64,000 bases of DNA, from assembly GCF_037083825.1 (NCBI RefSeq), contig NZ_JBAPLU010000003.1:248001-312000 (forward strand), in the 5' to 3' direction. Under the pieces are notes generated by a model. The model was not told where the DNA came from, did no database searches, and saw nothing but the letters and a program-made list of their open reading frames with translations. Source of the DNA: Klenkia sesuvii (GTDB lineage Bacteria > Actinomycetota > Actinomycetes > Mycobacteriales > Geodermatophilaceae). Position numbers and translations under genes: made by a program. Shown here in pieces: positions 30,838 to 40,927 of this stretch (positions within the stretch are counted from its first letter, which is position 1; every line of letters starts with the position of its first letter).

Positions 30838-32303
30838 GGACCGTCCCCGGGCGCACCGACCGCGTCGTGGTCGTCGGCGCCGGCCTGGCCGGCCTGTCCG
30901 CTGCGCTCCGGCTGCGCGGCGCCGGTCGCGAGGTCACCGTCGTCGAACGCGGCCCCGGCCCCGGTGGCCGCGCCGGCCGGGTCGAGCGCGGCGGCTACGC
31001 CCTGGACACCGGCCCCTCGGTGCTCACCGCGCCCGGGCTGATCCGCGACGCGCTGGCCTGCGTCGGCGAGTCGCTGGAGGACCGCCTCGAGCTGCTGCCG
31101 CTGGAGACCACCTACCGCGCCCAGTACGCCGACGGCTCGACCATCGACGTGCACGCCGACCCGGCCGCCTTCGCCGCCGAGGCCGAGCGGGTCTGCGGGC
31201 CCGGCGCCGGCGAGGAGGTGCTGGCCTACCTGCAGCACATCCGCGACCTCGACCGCCTGCAGTGGGACGTCTTCATCGACCGCAACCTCGACTCCCCGCT
31301 CGACCTGGTCGGGCGCCCGGTGCTCGAGCTGGCCCGCCGGGGCGGCTTCGGCCGGCTGGCCCCGCACGTCGACCGCCGGCTGACCGACGACCGGCTGCGC
31401 CGGCTGTTCAGCTTCCAGGCGCTGTACGCCGGCGTCTCGCCGTTCCGGGCCATCGCCGCCTACGCCATCATCGCCGAGCTCGACATCGGCAAGGGCGTGT
31501 GGCACCCGGTCGGCGGCATCCACGCGGTGCCCGCGGCCCTGGCCGCCGCTGCCGCCGACGCCGGGGTGGTGTTCCGCTACGACACCGGCGCGGCCTCCCT
31601 CGACCTGCGCGACGGCCGAGCCGTCGGCGTCCGGCTCGACGACGGCGAGCTGCTGCCCGCCGACGCCGTCGTGGTGACCGTCGACCGTCCCGAGTCGCTC
31701 GTCCCCTCCCGCCGGCGGCGGGTGCGCCCCACCTACTCCCCCAGCTGCGTGGCCATCCACGTCGGGGTGCGCCAGGAGTTCGCCGACCGGGCGCACCACA
31801 CGATCAGCTTCGGCGACTCGTGGCGCCAGGTCTTCGACGAGCTGACCGTCACCGGACGGCCCATGAGCGACCCCAGCCTGCTCATCTCGATGCCCAGCGC
31901 GACCGACCGCAGCCTCGCCCCCGACGGCGGCCAGGTGATCAGCATCGTGGCGCCCACCCCGAACCTCGACCTCGCCCCGGGCATCGACTGGCCGACGCTG
32001 GGGCCGCGCTACCGCGACGAGGTGCTGCAGACCATGGAGGCCCGCGGCTGGACCGGGCTCACCGGCTCGATCGAGGTCGAGGAGGTGCTCACCCCCACCG
32101 ACTGGGCCGCCCAGGGCATGGCCGCCGGCACCCCGTTCGCGCTGGCGCACACCTTCGCCCAGACCGGACCGTTCCGGCCCTCGACCTACCCCCGCGGCGG
32201 GCCCGAGAACGTCGTGCTGGCCGGGTCGAGCGTGCAGCCGGGCGTCGGCGTCCCGATGGTGCTGGTCAGCGGCCGGCTCGCGGCACAGCGGATCACGGGG
32301 TGA
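30834..32303 (+). CDS. crtI: Phytoene desaturase
   Basis: 489 aa. FAD loop VVVGAGLAGLSAALRL and VVERGPGPGGRAG at the N-terminus; C-terminal VLAGSSVQPGVGVPMVLVSGR is the CrtI signature. Desaturates phytoene towards lycopene. GTG overlaps crtE stop, and its own stop overlaps crtB. The number of desaturation steps cannot be judged. Confidence 0.93.
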   Translation: MRTVPGRTDRVVVVGAGLAGLSAALRLRGAGREVTVVERGPGPGGRAGRVERGGYALDTGPSVLTAPGLIRDALACVGESLEDRLELLPLETTYRAQYADGSTIDVHADPAAFAAEAERVCGPGAGEEVLAYLQHIRDLDRLQWDVFIDRNLDSPLDLVGRPVLELARRGGFGRLAPHVDRRLTDDRLRRLFSFQALYAGVSPFRAIAAYAIIAELDIGKGVWHPVGGIHAVPAALAAAAADAGVVFRYDTGAASLDLRDGRAVGVRLDDGELLPADAVVVTVDRPESLVPSRRRRVRPTYSPSCVAIHVGVRQEFADRAHHTISFGDSWRQVFDELTVTGRPMSDPSLLISMPSATDRSLAPDGGQVISIVAPTPNLDLAPGIDWPTLGPRYRDEVLQTMEARGWTGLTGSIEVEEVLTPTDWAAQGMAAGTPFALAHTFAQTGPFRPSTYPRGGPENVVLAGSSVQPGVGVPMVLVSGRLAAQRITG

Positions 32304-33235
32304 GCGCACCGATGACCCCCGAGCTCACCGCCGCCTACGCCCGCTGCCGGGCGATCGCCGCCGAGCACGGCAAGAGCTACTTCCTGGCCACCCGGCTGCT
32401 CACCCCCGACCGCCGGCAGGCCATCCACGCGCTGTACGCCGCGGCGCGCGTGGCCGACGACATCGTCGACGTCGGCGCCGACCAGCCCGGCCGCGACCCC
32501 GAGGCCGAGCTGCTGGCCTGGTCGCAGGATGCGCTGCGCGCCGTCGAGACCGGGACGTCGACCGACCCCGTGCGGCTGGCGCTGGCCGACACCGTGCGCC
32601 GCTACGACATCCCCCGCGAGCACCTCGTCGACTTCCTGGCCGCCATGACCAGCGACCTCGACGTCGTCGGGTACGCGAACCTCGATGCGCTCGACCGGTA
32701 CATGTGGGGCTCGGCGTCGGTCATCGGGCTGCAGGTGCTCCCGGTCCTCGGCACGGCCCGCGGGGTCAGCCGCGAAGAGGCCGCCCCGCACGCCATCGCG
32801 CTGGGCGAGGCCTTCCAGCTGACCAACTTCCTCCGCGACGTCGCCGAGGACGTCGACCGCGGCCGGGTCTACCTGCCCGCGGACCTGATGGCCGCGCACG
32901 GGGTCACCCGGGAGCAGCTGGCCGAGCGCCGGCACACCCCCGGGTTCACCGCGCTCATGCGCGAGATGGTCGACGTCGTGCGGCGCCGGTACGACGACGC
33001 CGCCCCCGGCACCCCGATGCTCGCGCCGGAGTCGCGGGACTGCGTGCGCGCGGCCACCGACCTCTACGGCGGGATCCTGCGGGAGATCGAGAAGGCCGAC
33101 TACCGGGTGCTGGACGGCCGCGTGACGGTGGGCAAGCCCCGCCGCCTGGCCGTGTTCGCCCGGCGGCTCACCGGGGCGCAGGTCGCCCGCGCCCGGGTCG
33201 CGGTCAGAAGGCGAGGGCCTGCGCCCGTCGGGTGA
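32300..33235 (+). CDS. crtB: Phytoene synthase
   Basis: 311 aa. Asp-rich motifs ARVADDIVDVG and LTNFLRDVAEDVDRGRVYLP are intact; YFLATRLLTPDRR fits the trans-isoprenyl diphosphate synthase family. Joins two GGPP to phytoene, the first committed carotenoid step. GTG 32300 chosen for its overlap with crtI; ATG 32311 is an alternative. The 3' end overlaps the convergent Rv2175c-like gene by 32 bp. Confidence 0.94.
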   Translation: MSAPMTPELTAAYARCRAIAAEHGKSYFLATRLLTPDRRQAIHALYAAARVADDIVDVGADQPGRDPEAELLAWSQDALRAVETGTSTDPVRLALADTVRRYDIPREHLVDFLAAMTSDLDVVGYANLDALDRYMWGSASVIGLQVLPVLGTARGVSREEAAPHAIALGEAFQLTNFLRDVAEDVDRGRVYLPADLMAAHGVTREQLAERRHTPGFTALMREMVDVVRRRYDDAAPGTPMLAPESRDCVRAATDLYGGILREIEKADYRVLDGRVTVGKPRRLAVFARRLTGAQVARARVAVRRRGPAPVG

Positions 33236-33527
33236 CCTCGGTGTGCCGGTCGTCGCGCAGCGCCTGGATCGGGGTGCCGGGCAGCGACTCGTCCTCCCGG
33301 AACAACCAGTCGAAGGCCTCCTGCTCGGAGAACCCGCCGTCGCCGAGCAGGGTCAGCAGGCCGGGCAGGTGCCGCAGCACCTCGCCGTCCTGGATTACGT
33401 CGACCGGGATCTTGCTGCGCCCGCTGCCGGGCAGGGCCAGGAGCTTGCCGTCGTTGACCAGCTGACGCACGCGGTTGGGCGAGACGCCGATCAGCTTCGC
33501 GACCTCTTGGGGGGTGTAGAACTCCAC
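33204..33527 (-). CDS. Rv2175c-type DNA-binding protein
   Basis: 107 aa. MEFYTPQEVAKLIGVSPNRV is an excisionase-like winged helix-turn-helix, followed by the Rv2175c family tail ending TRRAQALAF. Rv2175c of M. tuberculosis is phosphorylated by PknL and loses DNA binding; a PknL-like kinase is encoded 1.2 kb away here too. Leaderless start: TAAACT lies 6 nt before GTG 33527. Confidence 0.9.
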   Translation of the reverse strand: MEFYTPQEVAKLIGVSPNRVRQLVNDGKLLALPGSGRSKIPVDVIQDGEVLRHLPGLLTLLGDGGFSEQEAFDWLFREDESLPGTPIQALRDDRHTEVTRRAQALAF

Positions 33528-33533
33528 CCGATG

Positions 33534-33539
33534 AGTTTA
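33534..33539 (-). promoter_or_regulatory. -10 box of the Rv2175c-like gene
   Basis: TAAACT on the minus strand, 6 nt from GTG 33527. Only 13-22 bp separate this start from the divergent oxidase gene, so the two promoters must overlap. Confidence 0.65.
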
Positions 33540-33540
33540 G

Positions 33541-34683
33541 GTGGGTGAGGTGACCGGTCTGACCCAGCGGCGCCGCGGGCCCGACGAGCAGCCCCGACCC
33601 ACCGACGCCGCGCCCCCCTACCTCGACCTCGACCTCCTCGAGGCCCGGGCCCGCACGTCCCTCGCGCCGGAGGTCTTCGACTACTACGCCGGCGGGGCCG
33701 GGGCCGAGGTGACCCTCGCCGAGGCGCCGCAGGCGTGGCGGTCGTGGCGGTTGCGGCCCCGCGTCCTCCGTGGGGTGGACCGCGCGGACCTGGGCACGAC
33801 GCTGCTGGGCAGCCCCGTGCGCACCCCGGTCGGCGTGGCCCCCTGGGCCTACCAGGGCATGGCCCACCCCGACGGCGAGCTGGCCACCGCCCGGGCCGCC
33901 GCCGCCGTCGGCGCCCTCATGACCGTCTCCACCAGCGCCACCCGCTCGGTCGAGGAGGTCGCGGCGGCGGCCGCGGGGTCGCCGTCCTGGTTCCAGCTGT
34001 ACCGCCAGCACTCCCCCGGGCACACCGACGACCTCGCCCGCCGGGCCGGCGACGCGGGTTACCGCGCCCTGGTGCTCACCGTCGACCTGCCCGTCCTGGG
34101 CCGGCGCCGACGCGACCTGCGGCACGACTTCGCCCTGCCCGCGGGGCTGCGGATGGCCAACCAGCCCGGCCCCGGGTCGGCCGCGCCGGAGCCCGGACCG
34201 CCCTGGACGACCGCCGACATCGGCCGCTTCGCCGAGCTCAGCGGGCTGCCCGTGGTGGTCAAGGGCGTGCTGCGCGGGGACGACGCGGTCGCCTGCGTGC
34301 GGGCCGGGGCGTCGGCGGTCTGGGTCTCCACGCACGGCGGCCGCCAGGCCGATCTCGTCGTCCCCAGTGCCCATGCCCTGCCCGAGGTGGTCGACGCGGT
34401 GCGTGGCGAGCCCGCGCCCGACGGCACCGACGTCGAGGTCTACGTCGACGGCGGCGTGCGCAGCGGCGTCGACGCCCTGGTGGCCCTCGCACTCGGGGCG
34501 CGGGCGGTGTTCCTCGGGCGGCCGGTGGTGTGGGGCCTGGCCACCGGTGGGGCCGACGGGGTCGCCGAGGTGCTGGCCGGCGTATCGGCCGAACTGGCGC
34601 ACGCCCTGCTGCTCTGCGGTGCCGCCGGACCCGCCGACACCGGCCCCGACCTGCTCGTGCGGGCCGGCTGGCCGCCCCGGTGA
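33541..34683 (+). CDS. FMN-dependent alpha-hydroxy-acid oxidase/dehydrogenase
   Basis: 380 aa. VFDYYAGGAGAEVTL, TPVGVAPWAYQGMAHPDGE, LVLTVDLPVLGRRRRD, VVKGVLRGDDA and STHGGRQ with active-site His are the landmarks of the lactate/glycolate oxidase family; THGGRQ replaces the usual NHGGRQ. Oxidises L-2-hydroxy acids with FMN. GTG 33541 or GTG 33550 could be the start. Lies between the Rv2175c-like gene and pknL. Confidence 0.88.
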   Translation: MGEVTGLTQRRRGPDEQPRPTDAAPPYLDLDLLEARARTSLAPEVFDYYAGGAGAEVTLAEAPQAWRSWRLRPRVLRGVDRADLGTTLLGSPVRTPVGVAPWAYQGMAHPDGELATARAAAAVGALMTVSTSATRSVEEVAAAAAGSPSWFQLYRQHSPGHTDDLARRAGDAGYRALVLTVDLPVLGRRRRDLRHDFALPAGLRMANQPGPGSAAPEPGPPWTTADIGRFAELSGLPVVVKGVLRGDDAVACVRAGASAVWVSTHGGRQADLVVPSAHALPEVVDAVRGEPAPDGTDVEVYVDGGVRSGVDALVALALGARAVFLGRPVVWGLATGGADGVAEVLAGVSAELAHALLLCGAAGPADTGPDLLVRAGWPPR

Positions 34684-34742
34684 CAGGCCGGCAGTGACGC
34701 AGGCGGCCCGCGTCGTTCGGCCGGGGTGCTGGCCTGCGCTCG

Positions 34743-34748
34743 TATGCT
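34743..34748 (+). promoter_or_regulatory. -10 box of pknL
   Basis: TATGCT, 7 nt before GTG 34756, giving a leaderless transcript and fixing the start of the kinase. Confidence 0.7.
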
Positions 34749-34755
34749 CGCCACC

Positions 34756-36735
34756 GTGGACACCGCCGTGACCGACCCCGTGCTGGGGCTGGTCCTGGAG
34801 GGGCGCTACCGGCTCGAGGAACGGATCGCGCGCGGCGGCATGTCCACCGTCTACGCCGCCACCGACCTGCGGCTGCACCGCGAGGTCGCGGTGAAGGTGA
34901 TGGTCGAGCACCTGGCGCACGACCCGGCCTTCGTCGACCGGTTCATCCGCGAGGCCCGGGCCGCGGCGATGCTCAGCCACCCCAACGTCGTCGGCGTCAG
35001 CGACCAGGGCAGCGACCAGGGCCTGGTCTACCTGGTGATGGAGCTGGTGCGCGGCCGGACGCTGCGCGACCTGCTGCAGGCCCGCGGCCGGCTCACCGTC
35101 GGCGAGGCCTTCGCCGTCCTGGAACCGGTGCTGGCCGGGTTGACCGCGGCGCACCGGGCCGGCATCGTGCACCGCGACATCAAGCCCGAGAACGTGCTGA
35201 TCTCCACGTCGGGCCAGGTCAAGGTGGCCGACTTCGGGCTCGCCCGGGCCGTGGCCGGCACCGGGCACACCAGCCACACCGGCGGGGTGCTCATCGGCAC
35301 CGTCGCCTACCTCTCCCCCGAGCAGCTCGAGCGGGGCCGCTCCGACGCCCGCTCCGACGTCTACGCCGCCGGCGTCGTCCTCTACGAGCTGCTCACCGGC
35401 CACCCGCCCTACGCCGGGGACACCCCGCTGGCGGTGGCCTACCAGCACGTGCACCACGACGTCCCGCCCCCCTCGGCGGAGACGCCGTCGGTGCCCTGGC
35501 AGGTCGACGAGCTGGTCGGGCGCACCACGCGGCGCGACCCCGGTGCCCGGCCGCTGGACGCCGGGGCGTTCCTCGCCGAGCTCGAGCAGCTGCACCGCGA
35601 CCTCGGCCTGGGCCGCACCCCGGTGCCCACCGGACGCGCCGCCCCGGCCACCGACACCCTGCGCCCGGTGAACCGGCCCTCGTCCGCCCGCCCGGGCACC
35701 GATCCGCGGACCGAGGTCATCCCCCCGCACCGCGGCGGGGGCCGCACCGCCCTGGTGCCGATGCCCCCCACGGGCGCGGTCGGCGGTCGGCGTCCGCCAC
35801 CCCACCAGACCACGGCCCGTCCGCTGCCGCGGGTCGGGGTGCCCGAGCACATCCGCCGTCGCCGGGTGCGCTTCGCCGTCACGATCGTGCTGCTGCTGGC
35901 GGTGACCGTGGGGGCGGTCGGCTGGTGGCTGGGGTCGGGACGCTGGACCGAGGTGCCGGCCGTGTCGGGTCAGGGCCAGCAGCAGGCGATCGGCTACCTG
36001 CAGGAGGCCGACCTCGACCCCGTGGTCACCGAGGAGTTCAGCGAGGACGTCCCCGCCGGCACGGTGATCTCCGCGGACCCCACCGACGGCGCGCGGATCA
36101 TCATCGGCAGCGACGTCGAGCTGGTGGTGTCCCGGGGGCCTGAGCGGTTCACCGTCGACGGCGCCCTGGTCGGCCTGCCCTACGAGGAGGCCTCCGCCGC
36201 CGTCCAGGCGCTGGGCGGTGACCTCGAGGTGGTGCGGGCCGACGGCCGCAGCGACGACGTCGCCGTCGGCTCCGTCATGTCGGTCGACCCCGCGCCGGGC
36301 ACCGAGCTGCGCCGCGGCGACACCGTCACCCTGACCGTCGCGGTCGGGCCGGCCACGGCCGAGGTCCCCGACCTCGTGGGCGCCGACCCCGACGAGGCAC
36401 AGGCCCAGCTCGAGGAGCAGGGCTTCCTCGTCCGGCTGGCCGAGGGCCGCAGCAACGACGTGCCGGCGGGCCAGGTCATGGGCGTGTCCCCCTCCGGCAC
36501 CCAGCCCTACGGGCAGACCGTCACCCTCACCGTGTCCCAGGGCAAGGTGCAGGTGGTCGTCCCCGACGTCACCGGCAAGAGCCTGGCCGACGCCACCGCG
36601 GCGCTCGAGGACGCCGGGTTGCAGGTCACCTCCAGCACCTTCATCACCGGGGACCGCGTGGTGCGGCAGAGCCCGGCCGCCGGCCAGACGGTGGACCAAG
36701 GCACCACGGTGTCGGTGCTGCTCAGCTTCCTGTGA
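34756..36735 (+). CDS. pknL: PASTA-domain Ser/Thr protein kinase (PknL-like)
   Basis: 659 aa. Kinase domain about residues 15-275: IARGGMSTVYAATD, VAVKVM (Lys), IVHRDIKPENVLI (catalytic Asp), VADFGLARA, APE-like LSPEQLE. Then a Pro/Arg-rich juxtamembrane linker (280-365), one membrane helix (about 371-392, VTIVLLLAVTVGAVGWWLG) and four extracellular PASTA repeats that bind peptidoglycan fragments. Start at GTG 34756 because of the -10 box; upstream ATG 34744 is within the promoter. Controls growth or cell-wall processes; the nearby Rv2175c-like protein is a likely substrate by analogy with M. tuberculosis. Confidence 0.94.
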   Translation: MDTAVTDPVLGLVLEGRYRLEERIARGGMSTVYAATDLRLHREVAVKVMVEHLAHDPAFVDRFIREARAAAMLSHPNVVGVSDQGSDQGLVYLVMELVRGRTLRDLLQARGRLTVGEAFAVLEPVLAGLTAAHRAGIVHRDIKPENVLISTSGQVKVADFGLARAVAGTGHTSHTGGVLIGTVAYLSPEQLERGRSDARSDVYAAGVVLYELLTGHPPYAGDTPLAVAYQHVHHDVPPPSAETPSVPWQVDELVGRTTRRDPGARPLDAGAFLAELEQLHRDLGLGRTPVPTGRAAPATDTLRPVNRPSSARPGTDPRTEVIPPHRGGGRTALVPMPPTGAVGGRRPPPHQTTARPLPRVGVPEHIRRRRVRFAVTIVLLLAVTVGAVGWWLGSGRWTEVPAVSGQGQQQAIGYLQEADLDPVVTEEFSEDVPAGTVISADPTDGARIIIGSDVELVVSRGPERFTVDGALVGLPYEEASAAVQALGGDLEVVRADGRSDDVAVGSVMSVDPAPGTELRRGDTVTLTVAVGPATAEVPDLVGADPDEAQAQLEEQGFLVRLAEGRSNDVPAGQVMGVSPSGTQPYGQTVTLTVSQGKVQVVVPDVTGKSLADATAALEDAGLQVTSSTFITGDRVVRQSPAAGQTVDQGTTVSVLLSFL

Positions 36736-37100
36736 CCGGGCCGGGCGCCGTCGGTGCGCACGTACCGGTGAAGGGTGGGCTGGCCACCGGCGGCCCCGCC
36801 GGCTGCGCGGAGCGAGGGGTGCCCTCGTCCATCCACACCCCGTACCTGGTCATCGTGTGCTCCCCCGGCCCGGCGACCGTCGTTGGCCTCGCGCCCCACG
36901 TCGACGCGTTCGACCACCACCCGGGGACATCGCGCTGCTGCGCGGACTGCGCGCCACGGCCGCCTGTCCGACCCGAGCGCACCCGAGCGGGCCCGCCGAC
37001 GTCCGACCGCCCGGTTCCGACGTCGCCCTGACCTGCATGAACACCGTGTTGGGGGATCGATCCCAGAGCGCAGAGTCTTTCGCACAGGTCACTAGCCGTG
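36736..37100. other. Non-coding stretch between pknL and the subtilase
   Basis: About 365 bp with no supported gene. It contains the short palindrome GGGATCGATCCC (37053-37064) and probably the subtilase promoter; TAGCCG at about 37093-37098 may be a -10 box. Short frames on both strands lack ribosome binding sites and family features. Confidence 0.6.
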
Positions 37101-37120
37101 TTCAGGTGTGCACACCTGAA
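37101..37120. promoter_or_regulatory. Perfect 20-bp palindrome, probable operator
   Basis: TTCAGGTGTGCACACCTGAA, fully self-complementary, 50 bp before the subtilase GTG and followed by a CCCCGG/CCGGGG hairpin at 37121-37142. Position near the expected transcription start suits a dimeric repressor. Regulator unknown. Confidence 0.7.
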
Positions 37121-37170
37121 CCCCGGCTGTGCCAGCCCGGGGCACCCGTCCCACCCCAGGAGCGACGCCC

Positions 37171-38343
<1,173 letters not shown>

Positions 38344-38415
38344 GCTGTGCACACTGCGATCCTGCGGATCGCACCGCGGCCAGCGTCCGTCCCCGGCGGG
38401 CGTTGAGCCGTTGCT

Positions 38416-38459
38416 CGTGTTCCGGTCGGGAGGCCTCCGGCCCCCGCGACCGGAACACG
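38416..38459. terminator. Bidirectional terminator hairpin
   Basis: Perfect 13-bp stem CGTGTTCCGGTCG / CGACCGGAACACG with an 18-nt loop, between the converging subtilase and threonine aldolase genes. No T-run, as usual in high-GC genomes. Confidence 0.75.
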
Positions 38460-38522
38460 CCGAGTTCACGGCCGTGCCCGACCTGGTGGCCGCCGTCCCC
38501 TCGGGCGGCGGCTTCCGGGGTT

Positions 38523-39539
38523 CTACAACAACCCGGAGATGACCTCGGCGGCCCGGTCGACGGCGGCGTCGTCGACGTCGAGGTGGGTCAGCAGCCGCAC
38601 CCGCGTGGCCGACACCTCGCTGACCAGGACCCCCTGGGCCTTGGCGGCGGCGGCCAGCATCGGGGCCGCGACGCCGTCGAGCACCACCATGTTGGTGTGC
38701 ACGGTGGCCGGGTCGACGCCCAGCCGCTCGGCCAGGGTGCGCGCCCGGGCGTGGTCATCGGCCAACCGCTCGACGTGGTGGTCCAGCGCGTGCCGACCGG
38801 CCGCGGCCAGGACGCCGACCTGGCGCATGCCACCACCCAGCCGCTTGCGCCACAGACGAGCCTCCGCGATGCGCTCGGCGGAGGCGACCAGCACCGAGCC
38901 CACCGGAGCGCCCAGCCCCTTGGACAGGCAGACCGAGGCGGTGTCGGCCAGCCGCCCGTAGGTGTCCAGCGGCACCCCGGAGGCCACCGCGGCGTTCCAG
39001 ATGCGCGCGCCGTCGAGGTGCACCGCGACACCGGCGTCGCGGGACCAGGCCCAGAGCTTCTCCAGCTCCGCCAGTGGCTGCACCAGCCCGCCGGCACGGT
39101 TGTGCGTGTTCTCCACCGCGACGGCCGCGGTGGGCGTGAGGTGCCAGTTGCCGAAGGGCCGCACCTGCGCGATCAGCTGGTCGGCGCTCAGCACCCCGCC
39201 CTCGCTCACCACCGTGCGGGTGGAGAGCCCGAACACCGCGGCCGCGGCACCCATCTCGTAGGTGACCACGTGCGCCTCGGCGTCCCCGAGCACCTCCTGG
39301 CCGGGCTGGCAGACCAGCCGCATGCCGATCTGGTTGCCCATCGTCCCCGAGGGCACGAACATGGCCGCCTCGTGCCCGAAGAGCGCGGCGACCCGCTCCT
39401 CCAACTCGTTGACCAGCGGGTCCTCGCCGTAGACGTCGTCGCCGACCTCGGCGTCGGCCATCGCCCGGCACATGGCCGGGGTCGGCTTCGTGACGGTGTC
39501 GCTGCGCAGGTCGACCAGGCCGTCCCCCGCCTCAGCCAC
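38523..39539 (-). CDS. ltaE: Low-specificity L-threonine aldolase
   Basis: 338 aa PLP enzyme. DLRSDTVTKPTPAM at the N-terminus, HLDGARIWNAAVASG and the PLP-lysine region CLSKGLGAPVGSV identify the beta-eliminating lyase/threonine aldolase family. Cleaves L-threonine or allo-threonine to glycine and acetaldehyde. GTG 39539 overlaps the DAHP synthase stop by 8 bp, so it is co-translated as the second gene of that unit. Confidence 0.93.
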   Translation of the reverse strand: MAEAGDGLVDLRSDTVTKPTPAMCRAMADAEVGDDVYGEDPLVNELEERVAALFGHEAAMFVPSGTMGNQIGMRLVCQPGQEVLGDAEAHVVTYEMGAAAAVFGLSTRTVVSEGGVLSADQLIAQVRPFGNWHLTPTAAVAVENTHNRAGGLVQPLAELEKLWAWSRDAGVAVHLDGARIWNAAVASGVPLDTYGRLADTASVCLSKGLGAPVGSVLVASAERIAEARLWRKRLGGGMRQVGVLAAAGRHALDHHVERLADDHARARTLAERLGVDPATVHTNMVVLDGVAAPMLAAAAKAQGVLVSEVSATRVRLLTHLDVDDAAVDRAAEVISGLL

Positions 39540-40869
39540 GCAGCATCTCCGCGACGAGGAACGCGAGCTCCAGGGACTGACCGGTGTTCAGCCGCGGGTC
39601 GCAGGCGGTCTCGTACCGGCTGCCGAGGTCCTCGTCGCTGATCTCCATCGCCCCGCCGAGGCACTCGGTGACGTCCTCGCCGGTGAGCTCGACGTGGATG
39701 CCGCCGGGCCAGGTGCCCAGCCCGCGGTGGACGTCGAAGAACCCCAGCACCTCGTCGACGACGCGGTCGAAGTGGCGGGTCTTGTAGCCCGAGGTCGACT
39801 CGTGGGTGTTGCCGTGCATCGGGTCGCACTGCCACACGACCTGGTGGCCGCTGGCGGTCACCTTCTCCACGATGGCCGGCAGGACGTCGCGGATCTTGCC
39901 GTTGCCCATGCGGCTGATGAGCGTGAGCTTGCCCGGCAGCCCCTCGGGGTCCAGCCGCTCGACCAGCTCGACCGCCTGCTCGGGGGTGGTGGTCGGGCCG
40001 ATCTTCACCCCGACCGGGTTGGCCAGCCTCGACGCGAACTCGATGTGCGCGCCGTCCATCTGGCGGGTGCGCTCACCGACCCAGACGAAGTGGGCGGAGA
40101 GGGCGTAGGGCCGACCCTCGTGCAGGCGCATCAGGGCCCGCTCGTAGTCCAGGATGAGCGCCTCGTGGCTGTTGAACAGCTCGACGCTGCGCAGCGCCGA
40201 GTCGTCGACCCCGCAGGCACGCATGAAGCCCAGCGCCCGGTCGATCTCGCGGGCGATCACCTCGTACCGCACGCCGGCCGGGGAGGAGGCGACGAAGTCC
40301 TGGTTCCAGTTGTGCACCGCGTGCAGGTCGGCCAGGCCCCCGCGCGCGTAGGCCCGGATCATGTTCATCGCCGCGGCCGAGTTGGCGTAGGCGCGCACCA
40401 GCCGGTTCGGGTCGGGGATGCGCTGCACCGGGTCGGGGTCGAAGGAGTTGACCATGTCGCCGCGGTAGGAGGGCAACCCGAGCGCGTCGATGTTCGAGCT
40501 GCGCGGCTTGGCGTACTGCCCGGCGACGCGGCCGACCTTGACCACCGGGACGCTGGCGCCGTAGGTGAGCACGACGGCCATCTGCAGCAGCGTGCGGGTG
40601 GTGGCCTGCAGGTGCGGCTCGGTGTTCAGGTCGAAGGTCTCGGCGCAGTCACCGCCCTGCAGCAGGAACGCCTTGCCCTGCGCGACGTCGGCCAGCTGGG
40701 CGCGCAGGGCGTCGACCTCGCTGGGCGCCACGATGGGCGGGACGGAGGAGAGGGTGGCCAGGACGGCGTCGAGCGCAGCCCGGTCGGGCCACTCGGGCTG
40801 CTGCGCAGCGGGCAGCTCGCGCCACCTGTCCAGGCCCGGGACCAGCTCGGCGGGTTCGGTCAGACTCAC
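39532..40869 (-). CDS. aroG: 3-deoxy-7-phosphoheptulonate synthase, class II
   Basis: 445 aa. FLLQGGDCAETFD, GRVAGQYAKPRSS, NWNQDFV, SRMGNGKIRDVLP, WQCDPMHGNTHES and GGIHVELTGEDVTECLGG are classic class II DAHP synthase motifs with metal-binding Cys, His and Glu. First step of the shikimate pathway. TACCCT lies 6 nt before GTG 40869 (leaderless). In mycobacteria aroG also sits between pknL and the Rv2179c exoribonuclease. Confidence 0.96.
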   Translation of the reverse strand: MSLTEPAELVPGLDRWRELPAAQQPEWPDRAALDAVLATLSSVPPIVAPSEVDALRAQLADVAQGKAFLLQGGDCAETFDLNTEPHLQATTRTLLQMAVVLTYGASVPVVKVGRVAGQYAKPRSSNIDALGLPSYRGDMVNSFDPDPVQRIPDPNRLVRAYANSAAAMNMIRAYARGGLADLHAVHNWNQDFVASSPAGVRYEVIAREIDRALGFMRACGVDDSALRSVELFNSHEALILDYERALMRLHEGRPYALSAHFVWVGERTRQMDGAHIEFASRLANPVGVKIGPTTTPEQAVELVERLDPEGLPGKLTLISRMGNGKIRDVLPAIVEKVTASGHQVVWQCDPMHGNTHESTSGYKTRHFDRVVDEVLGFFDVHRGLGTWPGGIHVELTGEDVTECLGGAMEISDEDLGSRYETACDPRLNTGQSLELAFLVAEMLRG

Positions 40870-40875
40870 GAGGGA

Positions 40876-40881
40876 AGGGTA
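40876..40881 (-). promoter_or_regulatory. -10 box of aroG
   Basis: TACCCT on the minus strand with a 6-nt gap to GTG 40869; leaderless arrangement. Confidence 0.6.
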
Positions 40882-40927
40882 CGGCGGGCCGGGGACGCCC
40901 CGGTCCACAGCCCGACGAGAGGAAGCC

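Noticed and set aside
33100..36699. Very long open frame (about 1199 codons) on the minus strand
   Set aside because: It is antisense to crtB, the oxidase and pknL, all of which have strong family motifs; long antisense frames are normal at this GC content. Its translation has no recognisable domain.
37021..37080. tRNA or small RNA gene near the GGGATCGATCCC palindrome
   Set aside because: No cloverleaf or T-loop consensus (GGTTCRANNCC) is present here or elsewhere in the window.
36736..37100. Small frames on both strands between pknL and the subtilase
   Set aside because: No ribosome binding sites or -10 boxes at suitable spacing, low-complexity translations, and no family features.
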